Of a stretch of 64,000 nt of DNA, positions 8,205 to 16,969 are shown piece by piece (the stretch's first letter is position 1; each line of letters begins with the position of its first letter). Origin of the DNA: Prevotella melaninogenica (GTDB taxonomy: Bacteria; Bacteroidota; Bacteroidia; Bacteroidales; Bacteroidaceae); NCBI RefSeq assembly GCF_018127965.1, contig NZ_CP072349.1, positions 1,430,001-1,494,000 on the forward strand. Reading direction: 5' to 3'. The notes under the pieces are model-generated. The model was given only the letters and a program-made list of their open reading frames with translations. It ran no database searches and had not been told where the DNA came from. The position numbers and the translations under genes were made by a program.

Positions 8205-9329
8205 ATGAGACAAACAATCACTTTTGATAAGTTCATACGTTGGGCATTGATAGCACTTGGTGTTTTAGCAGTTGGATTTATCATCAACGCCCTTTCCGAG
8301 GTTCTTTTGCCATTCTTTATAGCATGGCTAATTGCCTACCTCCTCTATCCTATCGTGAAGTTCGTACAATATAAACTCCACGTTCCAGGCAGAGCTTTGA
8401 GCATAATCATCACCTTCTTGTTGGTTGCAGCACTCTTTACTGCCATCTTCCTGTTCATCGTTCCACCAATGATCAATCAGGTTGATAAGTTTATGACGAT
8501 TGCCAATCGCTATCTACATGAGACGACACACACCAATGACATAGCGACAATGATACAGAAATGGATTAGGGAGAATCAGACAGAAATCGAAAGATTCTTA
8601 AAGAGTCCAGACTTCACAAACACGATTAAGACCGCTATGCCAAAGATATTCTCTGTAATAGGTCAGACGGCAAGTATCGTGATTTCTATCATTGCATCAT
8701 GTATCACCCTACTCTATACCTTCTTTATCCTACTTGATTACGAGGTATTGACAAATAATTGGATTAGGATATTCCCAAAGAACGTACGTCCTTTCTGGGC
8801 TGGATTGGCGCAGGATGCTGAGCGAGAGTTGAATAATTATATACGTGGACAGGGATTAGTTTCACTCTGTATGGGTATACTCTTCTGCATTGGCTTTACC
8901 ATTATTGATTTCCCAATGGCTATCGGTATGGGAATCCTTATTGGTATTCTTAACCTTGTTCCTTATCTCCACACCTTTGCACTTATCCCAACAGCTTTCC
9001 TTGCATTGCTCAAAGCTGCTGACACAGGACAGAATTTCTGGATTATCTTTGCCTCTGCACTGATCGTATTTGCGGTTGTACAGCTGCTAATGGATATGGT
9101 GATAACACCAAAGATTATGGGTAAAGCAATGGGACTCAACCCAGCTATTCTACTCCTTTCTCTCTCTGTTTGGGGTGCTCTCTTGGGCTTTATCGGACTT
9201 ATCATAGCCTTACCACTCACGACCCTTATCATTGCTTACTGGCAAAGATATGTCACCAAAGAGGGTGATGGGGTTCAGGTAGAAAACATACCGGCTATTG
9301 CTGAGGAAAAGAAAGAAGATAAAGAATAA
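8205..9329 (+). CDS. AI-2E family (PerM-like) transporter
   Basis: 374 residues from ATG 8205. Multi-pass membrane protein: hydrophobic segments near 12-30, 33-52, 63-87, then a soluble stretch (about 90-145), and four to five further segments (about 155-330). Family features: N-terminal paired helices, LYTFFILLDYEVL and the C-terminal MGLNPAILLLSLSVWGALLG. The family exports various small molecules or ions; naming after AI-2 rests on one E. coli member, so substrate is unknown. The acidic tail (EEKKEDKE) is cytoplasmic. Sits 8 nt after tdk and ends at a terminator. Confidence 0.9.
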   Translation: MRQTITFDKFIRWALIALGVLAVGFIINALSEVLLPFFIAWLIAYLLYPIVKFVQYKLHVPGRALSIIITFLLVAALFTAIFLFIVPPMINQVDKFMTIANRYLHETTHTNDIATMIQKWIRENQTEIERFLKSPDFTNTIKTAMPKIFSVIGQTASIVISIIASCITLLYTFFILLDYEVLTNNWIRIFPKNVRPFWAGLAQDAERELNNYIRGQGLVSLCMGILFCIGFTIIDFPMAIGMGILIGILNLVPYLHTFALIPTAFLALLKAADTGQNFWIIFASALIVFAVVQLLMDMVITPKIMGKAMGLNPAILLLSLSVWGALLGFIGLIIALPLTTLIIAYWQRYVTKEGDGVQVENIPAIAEEKKEDKE

Positions 9330-9359
9330 AGAAAGATAAAAGCTATAGAACTATAGCGT

Positions 9360-9393
9360 GCCTCCTTTTCACATGGAAAGGGGGCTTCTTTTT
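9360..9393 (+). terminator. Terminator of the tdk-permease transcript
   Basis: GCCTCCTTTTC / GAAAGGGGGC stem with 5-nt loop followed by TTCTTTTT, 30 nt past the stop. A smaller hairpin (AGCTATAG / CTATAGC) precedes it. Confidence 0.8.
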
Positions 9394-9410
9394 AATGCTA
9401 TCTACCACCC

Positions 9411-9488
9411 GCACCAATGGTGTTTACCATGAGCACCATATGTGTTAAGCCTTAGCACCATATGTGCGCAACCTTAACACACTGACGG
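9411..9488 (+). repeat. Intergenic 22-nt tandem repeat, family 1, copy A
   Basis: Units start at 9411, 9433 and 9455, exactly 22 nt apart, with a degenerate fourth at 9477. Each is a 12-nt near-palindrome (GCACCAATGGTG, GCACCATATGTG twice) plus a 10-nt spacer ending in TTA in two of three. Located between converging genes. Same design at 17641 and 36482. Confidence 0.8.
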
Positions 9489-9572
9489 AAGATAGGAAAC
9501 GAGGGGGATTAAGCTCGTTATAATGGAGATTGTAAGACACTTATACCAAACAAAGAGCAATTCTATAAAATA

Positions 9573-9612
9573 AAAATAGCTCTCCTCTTCACACAGAAAA
9601 GAGAGCTATTTT
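9573..9612 (-). terminator. Terminator of manA
   Basis: AAAATAGCTCTC (9573-9584) pairs with 9601-9612; A/T-rich edges allow action in both directions. 75 nt beyond the manA stop. Confidence 0.7.
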
Positions 9613-9686
9613 ATATACAATCTACTACTATTAGCATTTTATCAACTACATGATAACACAGCTAAAGCAGTTTTTTATGCGCTTAT

Positions 9687-10649
9687 TTATACGTAAGACT
9701 CCAAGAACTTAACTGTTCCTGAAACCTTAACAGTGGTTGCTGTAGCTGGAAGGAGTACACTCTCACCTGCGCGGAACGAAATAGTATTGCCTTCAGCATC
9801 AGTAATCTCACCCTCACCCTTGAGTCCAACGAAGATGACAAAAGAATCCAAATCGCTATAATCGAGCGTCATGGGTTCTGTAAGATCATAAACAGATGTG
9901 GTGAAGTAAGGACAGCTAACGAGTTCTACAGGCTCATTCTGACGTGCCTCATACTGTGTGCGATAGTCTGGATAGACAGTATAATCAATGCACTCAGCAG
10001 CTTCCTTGGTATGCAATTGGCGATAGTTACCCTCTGCATCCTGACGCTTGAAGTCATAGATGCGGTAGGTTACGTCGCTTGTCTCCTGTATCTCTGCCAA
10101 GAAACAGCCTGCACCAATAGAGTGAATACGACCTGCTGGCAAGAAGAATACGTCGCCTTCCTTAACAGGATATTCTGACAAAGCCTCAGTAATGGTATCA
10201 TTTTCAACCATTTCCTTGTACTGTTCTGGTGTAATCTGCTGCTTCAAACCACTGCGGAGAGAGGCATCGGCATCACTTTCCATCACATACCACATCTCAG
10301 TCTTACCACGACCTAAGCCCTGTGCTTGTGCCTGTTCGTCTGTTGGGTGAACCTGAATAGAAAGCTGCTCGCGTGCATCAATGAACTTAACAAGCAGAGG
10401 GAACTCATTGCCAAAGCGTTCATAGTTCTCCTTACCCACCAGTTTATCCTTCAATGTCTCAACAAGTTTGTTCAGTGTCCAGCCTTTGTATTCGCCATTA
10501 GAGACAACACTCTCATTGTCTTTAACACCTGAAATCTCCCAACTTTCGCCCACTTGCTTCTGATCAGAAGTCAAATGCTTGAAAGGTACTATCTTTTCAC
10601 CACCCCAAAGGATAGACTTCAAAAGAGGATTAAACTTAAACATTTCCAT
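9687..10649 (-). CDS. manA: Mannose-6-phosphate isomerase, class I
   Basis: 320 residues. Interconverts mannose-6-P and fructose-6-P; zinc metalloenzyme with a cupin core. Zinc-ligand motifs: LSIQVHPTDEQA (about 96-107), GKTEMWYVME (about 114-123) and FFLPAGRIHSIGAG (about 168-181); DVTYRIYDF near 193-201 is conserved. The short form is typical of Firmicutes and Bacteroidetes. Start ATG 10649 or two codons later at 10643; neither has a clear ribosome site. A TAACTTTG box lies at 10718-10725. The neighbouring mannanase (11006-12283) makes a mannose link plausible, but they are separate units. Confidence 0.94.
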   Translation of the reverse strand: MEMFKFNPLLKSILWGGEKIVPFKHLTSDQKQVGESWEISGVKDNESVVSNGEYKGWTLNKLVETLKDKLVGKENYERFGNEFPLLVKFIDAREQLSIQVHPTDEQAQAQGLGRGKTEMWYVMESDADASLRSGLKQQITPEQYKEMVENDTITEALSEYPVKEGDVFFLPAGRIHSIGAGCFLAEIQETSDVTYRIYDFKRQDAEGNYRQLHTKEAAECIDYTVYPDYRTQYEARQNEPVELVSCPYFTTSVYDLTEPMTLDYSDLDSFVIFVGLKGEGEITDAEGNTISFRAGESVLLPATATTVKVSGTVKFLESYV

Positions 10650-10717
10650 TTTTTATTGCTTTTTTGATGTTTCAAACTTTATAATAACGAAACCAATCTA
10701 TGGTCTCATTCGTACTG

Positions 10718-10725
10718 CAAAGTTA
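10718..10725 (-). promoter_or_regulatory. -7 box (TAACTTTG) for manA
   Basis: Reverse-strand consensus match, 68 nt before the manA ATG. Confidence 0.5.
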
Positions 10726-10915
10726 CACTTTAATCAGTAGATTACCAAGAAAACTGATAGAAAGGCGTTGTTTCAATCTCCGCTAAAAGACCGAGAGAAG
10801 ATTGTCATATCGCATGATTACACAACAGACTTTCACCTTTATTCCTGCTCTATTCCTACTTATAGATAACAAGAAATGAGCCGTCAGTTTCTACGTCACG
10901 GTTTATATCAACAAT

Positions 10916-10994
10916 AAAGCTGTTGTTTGGCTTATGTAGACGATAGGTTTAGACTTATTAAACCTTAACTTTACAAAGTTCAAACAACAGCTTT
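10916..10994. other. Potential three-way-junction RNA structure after the mannanase gene
   Basis: A perfect 14-bp outer helix (AAAGCTGTTGTTTG 10916-10929 with 10981-10994) encloses two hairpins: GGTTTA/TAAACC (10946-10951/10959-10964) and AACTT/AAGTT (10967-10980). Starts 11 nt past the GH5 stop. Could be its terminator or 3' stabiliser, but no U-run follows on either strand. The rest of the 10.65-11.0 kb gap holds only the manA promoter. Confidence 0.55.
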
Positions 10995-11005
10995 AACATA
11001 TCATT

Positions 11006-12283
11006 TTACTTAATTTCAGACATTCGCTTTGTCTGTTTCTGAATTATCTTTTGTGTTGATTTGTCTGATGCAAACACACTGTAGAATCCTTGTGGCTCAT
11101 GTGCTGGATCGCAGGTGAAGTCGTCTCCCGCCTGCCAACGCTCATGACGAGGTTTTCCATAACCGCCCCAACCCCAGAAGTTACAACCAACAAGGAGTCC
11201 ACCATTCGTTGCATTCTCTGCAACAATTTCCATAACATACTTGTAATAAGCATCGCGCGCCTTGGTTGTACTCTTCAATGAGAAGGAGAAACCATCACGA
11301 GGATAACCGAACTCTTCAAGAACAAGTGGCTTATTAAGACGCTTGCAGATGGCAAGATGGCTGTCGATATATTCTTGTGTCTGCTTAAAACTTGCCTTGA
11401 GGTCCTCTTTCAAATGTGTCTTTCTTGCCCATTGCCAGTTGTATGGCCAAATGTGAATATTGCAATAGTCCACATTCTTATCTGCACAGATACGCTCAAA
11501 GCAACTATAGTCACGCTCACAACCAAAGGCACCTTCACTTCCAAGACTTATCAGATGGTTCTGATCAAGACTGCGAACGAGTGCTGTAGCCTCTGAAAGC
11601 CACTTCTCAAACTCTGGCAAAGCTTCCTTTGAGAAGGCACGAGGCTCGTTACAAATCTGCCAAGACATGATTGTAGGGTCATCAACATACTTGACACCAG
11701 AGTATCGGTTGGTACGACTAAGGATGAAGCGAATATGATCATATAACATTAAATGTGCCTTCTGATTAGCAGCAAACTTGCTGGCAAACTTTGTATAAGT
11801 GCCATAGCCGTCTCTTCGTGGTATCAAAGCAGGTCCCTCATCAGCCCACTCCAAATAAACACCATAGCCTCCACTCCATTCCCAAGAGTTGGTGAGATAA
11901 AGTACAGCAACCATCTTTCGCTTGCTCATCTCAGTTAAAAGATAGTCTAATCCTGCAAGAATAGAATCGTTATAGACACCCGGGCGAGACTGTAAAACAG
12001 GTTCTATCTTATCCTCAACACCAGGCAAACCATCTGCACCCACCAAGATTCGAAGGTTATCAATACCCAAACGCTGCATCTCATCGAGTTCTCGACGAAG
12101 GCGCGCACGGTCTCCTCCCGGTCCTTCAGAGCCAAGTATAGGTCCATACCAGAAGTTTGCTCCCACGTAATAGTAGGGTTTTCCACCACGAACAAAGCGT
12201 CCGTTCTTTACTTTCACAAAGTCACCGGCCATCATATTCACAGCCATTGCCAAGGCAATAATTGCCATAAAAACTCTTTTCAT
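11006..12283 (-). CDS. Secreted glycoside hydrolase family 5, endo-beta-1,4-mannanase type
   Basis: 425 residues with a signal peptide (about 1-19, MAG-DF). A GH5 (beta/alpha)8 barrel fills the rest. Features: YVGANFWYGPIL (about 39-50), MSWQICNEPRAF (acid/base Glu in NEP, about 206-217), YCNIHIWPYNWQWA (about 271-284) and KPLVLEEFGYPRDG (nucleophile Glu, about 317-330). This pattern is that of subfamily-7-like mannanases, which cut beta-mannan backbones; exo-mannosidase activity is also known in the group. No carbohydrate-binding module or sorting domain. No SusC/D nearby. Upstream lies a family-2 intergenic element in the same orientation (12520-12831). Confidence 0.9.
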   Translation of the reverse strand: MKRVFMAIIALAMAVNMMAGDFVKVKNGRFVRGGKPYYYVGANFWYGPILGSEGPGGDRARLRRELDEMQRLGIDNLRILVGADGLPGVEDKIEPVLQSRPGVYNDSILAGLDYLLTEMSKRKMVAVLYLTNSWEWSGGYGVYLEWADEGPALIPRRDGYGTYTKFASKFAANQKAHLMLYDHIRFILSRTNRYSGVKYVDDPTIMSWQICNEPRAFSKEALPEFEKWLSEATALVRSLDQNHLISLGSEGAFGCERDYSCFERICADKNVDYCNIHIWPYNWQWARKTHLKEDLKASFKQTQEYIDSHLAICKRLNKPLVLEEFGYPRDGFSFSLKSTTKARDAYYKYVMEIVAENATNGGLLVGCNFWGWGGYGKPRHERWQAGDDFTCDPAHEPQGFYSVFASDKSTQKIIQKQTKRMSEIK

Positions 12284-12519
12284 ATATTAGTAGTAAGTCG
12301 AAATATTACCAACTTTACGAGTAATGTTTCCCTTTTAGGGAAGATGCTTCTACTTATTAATACACCTAAAGCAAGTTTTTCCCTTACCCACATTGCTACT
12401 TTTAGAAGAATAAATGGTTCTTCTGTTAAATGTGTGGACGCTTTTCGTATCGCTTTAATGTAAGAACCATCTTTACTCATTAAACAAATAACATGGCTAA
12501 GACAGTCAACTTTCTTTCC

Positions 12520-12831
12520 TTTTATCATCCACTTTCATGGAAAACCTTTTCCTTTTAAGACTTCAAAAAACTGCAGAAAAGGGCATGAAAAATCATTACA
12601 TAATTTCAAGTAAAACATCTATAAACAACGGCAAAAACACATATAAAAAGCGAATTTATAACCAACAGTATATCAATTAGTTATAAAGCAGTAAAGTAAA
12701 AGGTGCTTAATTGGACTTCAAAAGGGCGTTAGTAAGGGGCTTAAAGGGCATCTTTTGCAAGTCAAAAGGGCGTCTTTAAGAAGCCAAAAGAGCATGTATT
12801 GGTTTTGAAGAGTATGAAAATAGTTGACAAA
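12520..12831 (-). repeat. Family-2 intergenic element, copy D (four 22-nt units)
   Basis: Reverse-strand orientation. Units at 12772-12793, 12750-12771, 12728-12749 and 12706-12727, each 22 nt, beginning GCTCTTTTGG, GCCCTTTTGA, GCCCTTTAAG and GCCCTTTTGA, followed by a degenerate CACCTTTTAC unit. Flanking sequence on both sides (TTTGTCAACTATTTTCA before; TGTAATGATTTTTCA after) matches the copies at 28.6 and 59.3 kb. The promoter present in those copies is degenerate here. Points at the GH5 gene. The remainder of 12284-12519 shows nothing clear. Confidence 0.8.
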
Positions 12832-12942
12832 CTTCAACTAATAAGAGAATACGTTGTTTGTAGAAGACAGATAGATATATGGGTCTTCAGGATTTTGGAG
12901 TGATAAGTTTTGCCATTTAAGGTTAGGTTTCTGACGATATGT

Positions 12943-13179
12943 CACACGGAGAAAAGGAGAGGACGGAGGATTATAAGGAAAAGCAATGGAAGTCACGGAG
13001 GCACCGTCGGTGCGTAGAGCGACGGAGCTTGTTTGGCAATTCTATTAGTAATTTATATACAAAGCATTTATCCCAAAGTATTTATCAAGAATCTGTAGGC
13101 TACATCTCCGTCGCTCTTTGTGCCGTCGGCACCTCCGTTACATTGTGTTTACCTCTGTCCCCTCCGTGACTCCGTGTGC
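12943..13179. repeat. Large inverted repeat built on ACGGAG motifs (MITE/REP-like)
   Basis: Arms of about 80 nt: the left (12943 onward) contains CACACGGAG, GTCACGGAGG, GGCACCGTCGGTGC and AGAGCGACGGAG; the right, ending 13179, gives the same order on the opposite strand (CACACGGAG, GTCACGGAGG, GTGCCGACGGCAC, AGAGCGACGGAG). An AT-rich centre of about 75 nt separates them. No gene is encoded; frames across it are by-products of the symmetry. Such palindromic GGAG-rich repeats recur in Bacteroidetes genomes from memory; mobility is inference. Confidence 0.75.
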
Positions 13180-13301
13180 CTATTATATAAGACTTTTAGT
13201 TGAGCACTCCATATTTCGGAAGAAACATAAATACGCTTTTACTTTTTACTCTTTAACCGTTTTACTTATCAAAACCTATCCTTTTTCTCACATTTATTTA
13301 C

Positions 13302-13309
13302 TAACTTTG
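13302..13309 (+). promoter_or_regulatory. -7 box (TAACTTTG) for the metF operon
   Basis: Consensus match 7 nt before the metF ATG, again implying almost no leader. No obvious -33 box. Confidence 0.6.
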
Positions 13310-13316
13310 TAGCCAA

Positions 13317-14318
13317 ATGGGCAACAACATAACAGATATAAAGCAATTACTGAATGATGAGACCGACGAGAAACATTTCTCGTTTGAGGTTCTTCCTCCT
13401 TTGAAGGGTAACGGAACAGCGTCTCTTTTCCGCAATATTGATCAGCTCAAGGAGTTTAATCCGAGCTTCATAAACATAACCACTCACCATAGTGAGTTCG
13501 TATATCACGAGCGCGAAGACGGACTATTGGAACGCCAGCGCATACGTCGTCGACCTGGAACGGTAGCCATTGCAGCTGCTATCCAGCAAAGGTATGGTAT
13601 TCCTGTCATCCCTCATGTGATATGCTCGGGTGCAACGAAAGAAGATATTGAGTACGAATTGCTCGATTTACAGTTTCTTGGTATAGAGAACTTGATGCTT
13701 CTGCGTGGTGATAAAGCCCGCGAAGACCGATTCTTCACACCGACAGAAGGCGGTCATAGCCATACGACAGAACTGATTGAACAAGTGAATAGTTTCAACG
13801 AAGGTATATTCATTGATGGTTCTACCATGAAGCATCCAGGTAGACCTTTCGTGTATGGTGTGGCATGTTATCCAGAGAAACATGAGGAAGCACCTAACCT
13901 TGAACAGGACCTACGTTACCTCAAGATGAAGCAGGATCTTGGTGCAACATTTGCCGTTACACAGCTTTTCTACGACAATGAGACGTTCTATAACTTCGTT
14001 GATCAGGCTCGTAAGATTGGCGTTACCATTCCTATCATACCAGGAATTAAGCCTTTCGCAAAGCTATCTCAACTGAATGTCGTTCCAAAGACATTCCATT
14101 GTGACATCCCAGAAGAGCTTGCTGGATTAGCTTTACTTTGTAAGTCGGATGAGGAGGCACGCCTGTTGGGTATTGAATGGGCTGTTAGACAGGTGAAAGA
14201 CCTTTATGCACATGGTTTCAACAACGTACATTTCTATACCGTGTCGGCAGTGAGCAGTGTGCACGAGGTGATGAAACGGTTGGTAGAAACTGGTCTTCTG
14301 CAACAGAACAGCAAATAA
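13317..14318 (+). CDS. metF: Methylenetetrahydrofolate reductase
   Basis: 333 residues. Reduces 5,10-methylene-THF to 5-methyl-THF with FAD for methionine synthesis. TIM-barrel family signatures: FSFEVLPP (about 21-28, catalytic Glu), FINITTHHSE (51-60), IPHVICSGAT (about 97-106), NLMLLRGDK (about 121-129), YGVACYPEKH (about 179-188), FAVTQLFYDNETF (212-224) and PIIPGIKPF (239-247). The long form of the first motif (PPLKGNG) is common in Bacteroidetes. First gene of an apparent metF-holB-PSP1-gldH transcript; holB starts 18 nt later. Confidence 0.96.
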   Translation: MGNNITDIKQLLNDETDEKHFSFEVLPPLKGNGTASLFRNIDQLKEFNPSFINITTHHSEFVYHEREDGLLERQRIRRRPGTVAIAAAIQQRYGIPVIPHVICSGATKEDIEYELLDLQFLGIENLMLLRGDKAREDRFFTPTEGGHSHTTELIEQVNSFNEGIFIDGSTMKHPGRPFVYGVACYPEKHEEAPNLEQDLRYLKMKQDLGATFAVTQLFYDNETFYNFVDQARKIGVTIPIIPGIKPFAKLSQLNVVPKTFHCDIPEELAGLALLCKSDEEARLLGIEWAVRQVKDLYAHGFNNVHFYTVSAVSSVHEVMKRLVETGLLQQNSK

Positions 14319-14336
14319 AAAAGAATATAAGAGAAG

Positions 14337-15476
14337 ATGAACTTTTCAGAAGTTATAGGACAAGAAGCAGTTAAGGAACGGCTTATTCAGATGGTTAAAG
14401 AAGACCGTCTGCCTCATGCCTTACTCTTCTGCGGACCTCAAGGAGCGGGTAAGATGGCACTTGCAATGGCTTTTGCCAGCTATTTGCTTGCTGGTGACGA
14501 AGGCGAGGAGGCTACGTCATCAACCGTATCAAATGCTCGTGCCATGCTTCGAAACTGGGAACACCCTGACCTTCACTTCTCTTATCCTACCATCAAACTA
14601 CCAAGCATGAGTGGTGAACACCAACCCGTAAGTGCTGACTTTGCAAAGGAATGGCACGGACTCATCATGCAAGGGACTTACTTCACCATGAATCAATGGA
14701 TGAATCAGATGGGGGCTACCACGCAACAGGCTATCATCACGGGAGCTGAGAGCGACGAACTGTCACGCGTTTTGGCGTTGAAATCAAGTCAGGGGGGCTA
14801 TAAAGTGTCTATCGTCTGGCTGCCTGAACGAATGAATCTCACCTCAGCCAATAAGCTATTGAAGCTATTAGAGGAGCCACCACAGGGTACAATCTTCCTC
14901 ATGGTATGCGAAGAACCAGAGAAACTTCTCGAAACCATCATCAGCCGTACACAGCGTATTGATGTGAAACGTATCAACGATGAGGCGATTGAACAGGCAC
15001 TCATCAACAAAAGGGGGATTGATACTGATGCGGCACACCGCATTGCTCGTATTGCAAATGGCAGTTGGTTAAAAGCATTGGAAGCAATGGATTCAGGTAA
15101 TGAAAACCGTGAATTCCACAACATGTTTCAAATGCTTATGCGCCTATGTTACCTCCGTAACGTAAAAGACCTCAAACGTTGGAGCGAGGTTGTAGCAGGA
15201 TATGGACGTGAGAAAGAGCGTCGTATGCTTACTTACTTCCAACAGCAAGTGCGCGAGAACTTCATATTTAACTTCCGAACTCCCGAACTCAACTACATGA
15301 CTTTGGAGGAAGAGAACTTCGCAAAGAACTTCGCACGATTCATCAACGAGGCAAACGTCATTGAAATCAACGAACTCTTCCAGCGTGCCAATCGTGATAT
15401 CGGACAGAATGCAAATGCTAAGATTGTCTTCTATGACATGGCATTGAAACTCATTGTGCTGTTGTTGAAGAAGTAG
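14337..15476 (+). CDS. holB: DNA polymerase III clamp-loader subunit delta'
   Basis: 379 residues, AAA+ type. Assists loading of the sliding clamp. Visible: FSEVIGQEAVKERL (3-16), RLPHALLFCGPQGAGKMALA (24-43, P-loop with GKM instead of GKT/S), MNLTSANKLLKLLEEPPQGT (sensor-1 region, about 163-182) and ISRTQRIDVKRI (about 202-213). The Cys4 zinc module of DnaX and many delta' subunits is missing; that stretch is HPDLHFSYPTIKLPSM. DnaX/tau can be confused with it, but this protein lacks the zinc module and sits in the metF/PSP1/gldH context usual for Bacteroidales holB. RBS-like AGAGAAG lies just before the ATG. Confidence 0.92.
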   Translation: MNFSEVIGQEAVKERLIQMVKEDRLPHALLFCGPQGAGKMALAMAFASYLLAGDEGEEATSSTVSNARAMLRNWEHPDLHFSYPTIKLPSMSGEHQPVSADFAKEWHGLIMQGTYFTMNQWMNQMGATTQQAIITGAESDELSRVLALKSSQGGYKVSIVWLPERMNLTSANKLLKLLEEPPQGTIFLMVCEEPEKLLETIISRTQRIDVKRINDEAIEQALINKRGIDTDAAHRIARIANGSWLKALEAMDSGNENREFHNMFQMLMRLCYLRNVKDLKRWSEVVAGYGREKERRMLTYFQQQVRENFIFNFRTPELNYMTLEEENFAKNFARFINEANVIEINELFQRANRDIGQNANAKIVFYDMALKLIVLLLKK

Positions 15477-15616
15477 ACGAGTGGACAAGGTGACAAGTTA
15501 TATGCTTGAGACTTGTACTATATAATTAATCATTGCTTATCACAGCCTACCAGACTCTACAATTAAAGAGGAACTTGGAGGCTTCCAACATATATATAAA
15601 CAAAAAGAAACAATCA

Positions 15617-16969
15617 ATGGATTACAAAGATATGAAATTCAAGGTCTGGCATGGTTGCGACCGAGGCTTATGCCACAAAGGTTGTGGCAGACAAAACCAC
15701 CAATTGAACACATTCGACTGGCTGGCTGACGTGCCTGGAAACAACCAGACAACTGACCTTGTTGAGGTTCAATTCAAGAATACTCGTAAGGGTTACTATC
15801 ACAATGTCAACAATCTTGACTTGAAGAAGGGTGACATCGTGGCTGTAGAAGCTAACCCAGGACATGATATCGGAGTCGTTACACTGACAGGACGACTCGT
15901 TAAACTGCAGATTAAGAAGTCGTCAAGTGTGAAGTCACCAGACGATATCAAGCGTGTCTATCGACTTGCAAAAGAAGTTGATATGCAAAAGTATCACGAG
16001 GCAAAAGCACGTGAACACGCCACAATGATTGAGAGCCGACAGATTGCAAAGGGCTTAGGACTGAAGATGAAGATTGGTGACGTAGAGTATCAGGGCGATG
16101 GGAACAAAGCTATCTTCTACTACATTGCCGACGAACGTGTCGACTTCCGCCAGCTTATCAAGGACCTCGCTGCTGCCTTCCACGTACGAATCGAAATGAA
16201 ACAGATTGGTGCACGACAGGAAGCAGGACGCATTGGCGGTACAGGTCCATGTGGTCGTGAGCTCTGCTGTGCTACTTGGATGAAGAATTTCTCCAGTGTT
16301 TCGACAACAGCTGCCCGTATTCAGGACATCTCACTCAACCCAACAAAACTGGCGGGTATGTGTGCTAAGCTAAAATGTTGTCTGAACTATGAGGTTGATG
16401 ACTATATGGAGGCTGGCAGAAAACTACCAAGCAAGGAGGTTATCTTGGAAACCATGGATGGCGAATACTATCTCTTCAAGACGGATATCCTCAATGGTCA
16501 GTGCACCTATTCTACCGATAAGAACCTTGCAGCAAACCTCGAGACCATCAGTGCGGAGCGTGCAAAGGAGATTATCGAACTCAACCGACGTGGTGAGAAG
16601 CCTCTTTCGCTCCTTGAAGATGGTAAGGCTAAACCAGCTAAGAAGCCTGTTGACCTCCTCGCTGGTGCTGACCTCAGTCGATTTGATAAGGCTAAGAAAC
16701 GCAAAAAGAACAACCAACCACGCAACAACAACGGACAGCAAGGTGGTAGACCACAACGTGACAACCGTCGTAATCAGCGTGATGGACAGGACAACTATCG
16801 TCAGCCAAATGACAACAGACGTCCACAGAACGATAACCGCCGCCCACAGAATGGTAATCGTCGCCCTTATAACGGTCCTCGTCCTGCACAACAGCAGAAC
16901 GAAGGTACTCCACAGTACAATAGAAATGAAGGCAGACAGCCTCAGCAAACGGAAAGAAAACAAGAATGA
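15617..16969 (+). CDS. PSP1 domain protein, RicT/YaaT-like, with R/N/Q-rich tail
   Basis: 450 residues from ATG 15617 (MDYKDMKFKVWHGC); a second ATG five codons on is possible. The core (about 1-300) carries Cys clusters: GCDRGLCHKGCG (about 13-24), GGTGPCGRELCC (about 207-218) and AGMCAKLKCCLNYE (about 245-258), which in RicT-like proteins help bind Fe-S clusters. Bacillus RicT acts with RicA/F on RNA processing; the Bacteroidetes role is not established. The tail (about 355-450) is low complexity with repeated NDNRRPQ blocks and polybasic runs, consistent with RNA binding. 140 nt from holB, overlaps gldH by 4 nt. Confidence 0.85.
   Translation: MDYKDMKFKVWHGCDRGLCHKGCGRQNHQLNTFDWLADVPGNNQTTDLVEVQFKNTRKGYYHNVNNLDLKKGDIVAVEANPGHDIGVVTLTGRLVKLQIKKSSSVKSPDDIKRVYRLAKEVDMQKYHEAKAREHATMIESRQIAKGLGLKMKIGDVEYQGDGNKAIFYYIADERVDFRQLIKDLAAAFHVRIEMKQIGARQEAGRIGGTGPCGRELCCATWMKNFSSVSTTAARIQDISLNPTKLAGMCAKLKCCLNYEVDDYMEAGRKLPSKEVILETMDGEYYLFKTDILNGQCTYSTDKNLAANLETISAERAKEIIELNRRGEKPLSLLEDGKAKPAKKPVDLLAGADLSRFDKAKKRKKNNQPRNNNGQQGGRPQRDNRRNQRDGQDNYRQPNDNRRPQNDNRRPQNGNRRPYNGPRPAQQQNEGTPQYNRNEGRQPQQTERKQE

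Noticed and set aside
9411-9488. 22-nt repeat arrays considered as a CRISPR
   Set aside because: Units are contiguous and degenerate, without unique 30-nt spacers, and no cas genes are near.
12280-12528. 82-codon reverse frame ahead of the GH5 gene
   Set aside because: No family resemblance, overlaps the GH5 start, basic and AT-driven composition; treated as leader sequence.
12939-13312. Forward frames across the ACGGAG inverted repeat
   Set aside because: They follow the repeat symmetry, encode no recognisable protein, and end inside the metF promoter region.
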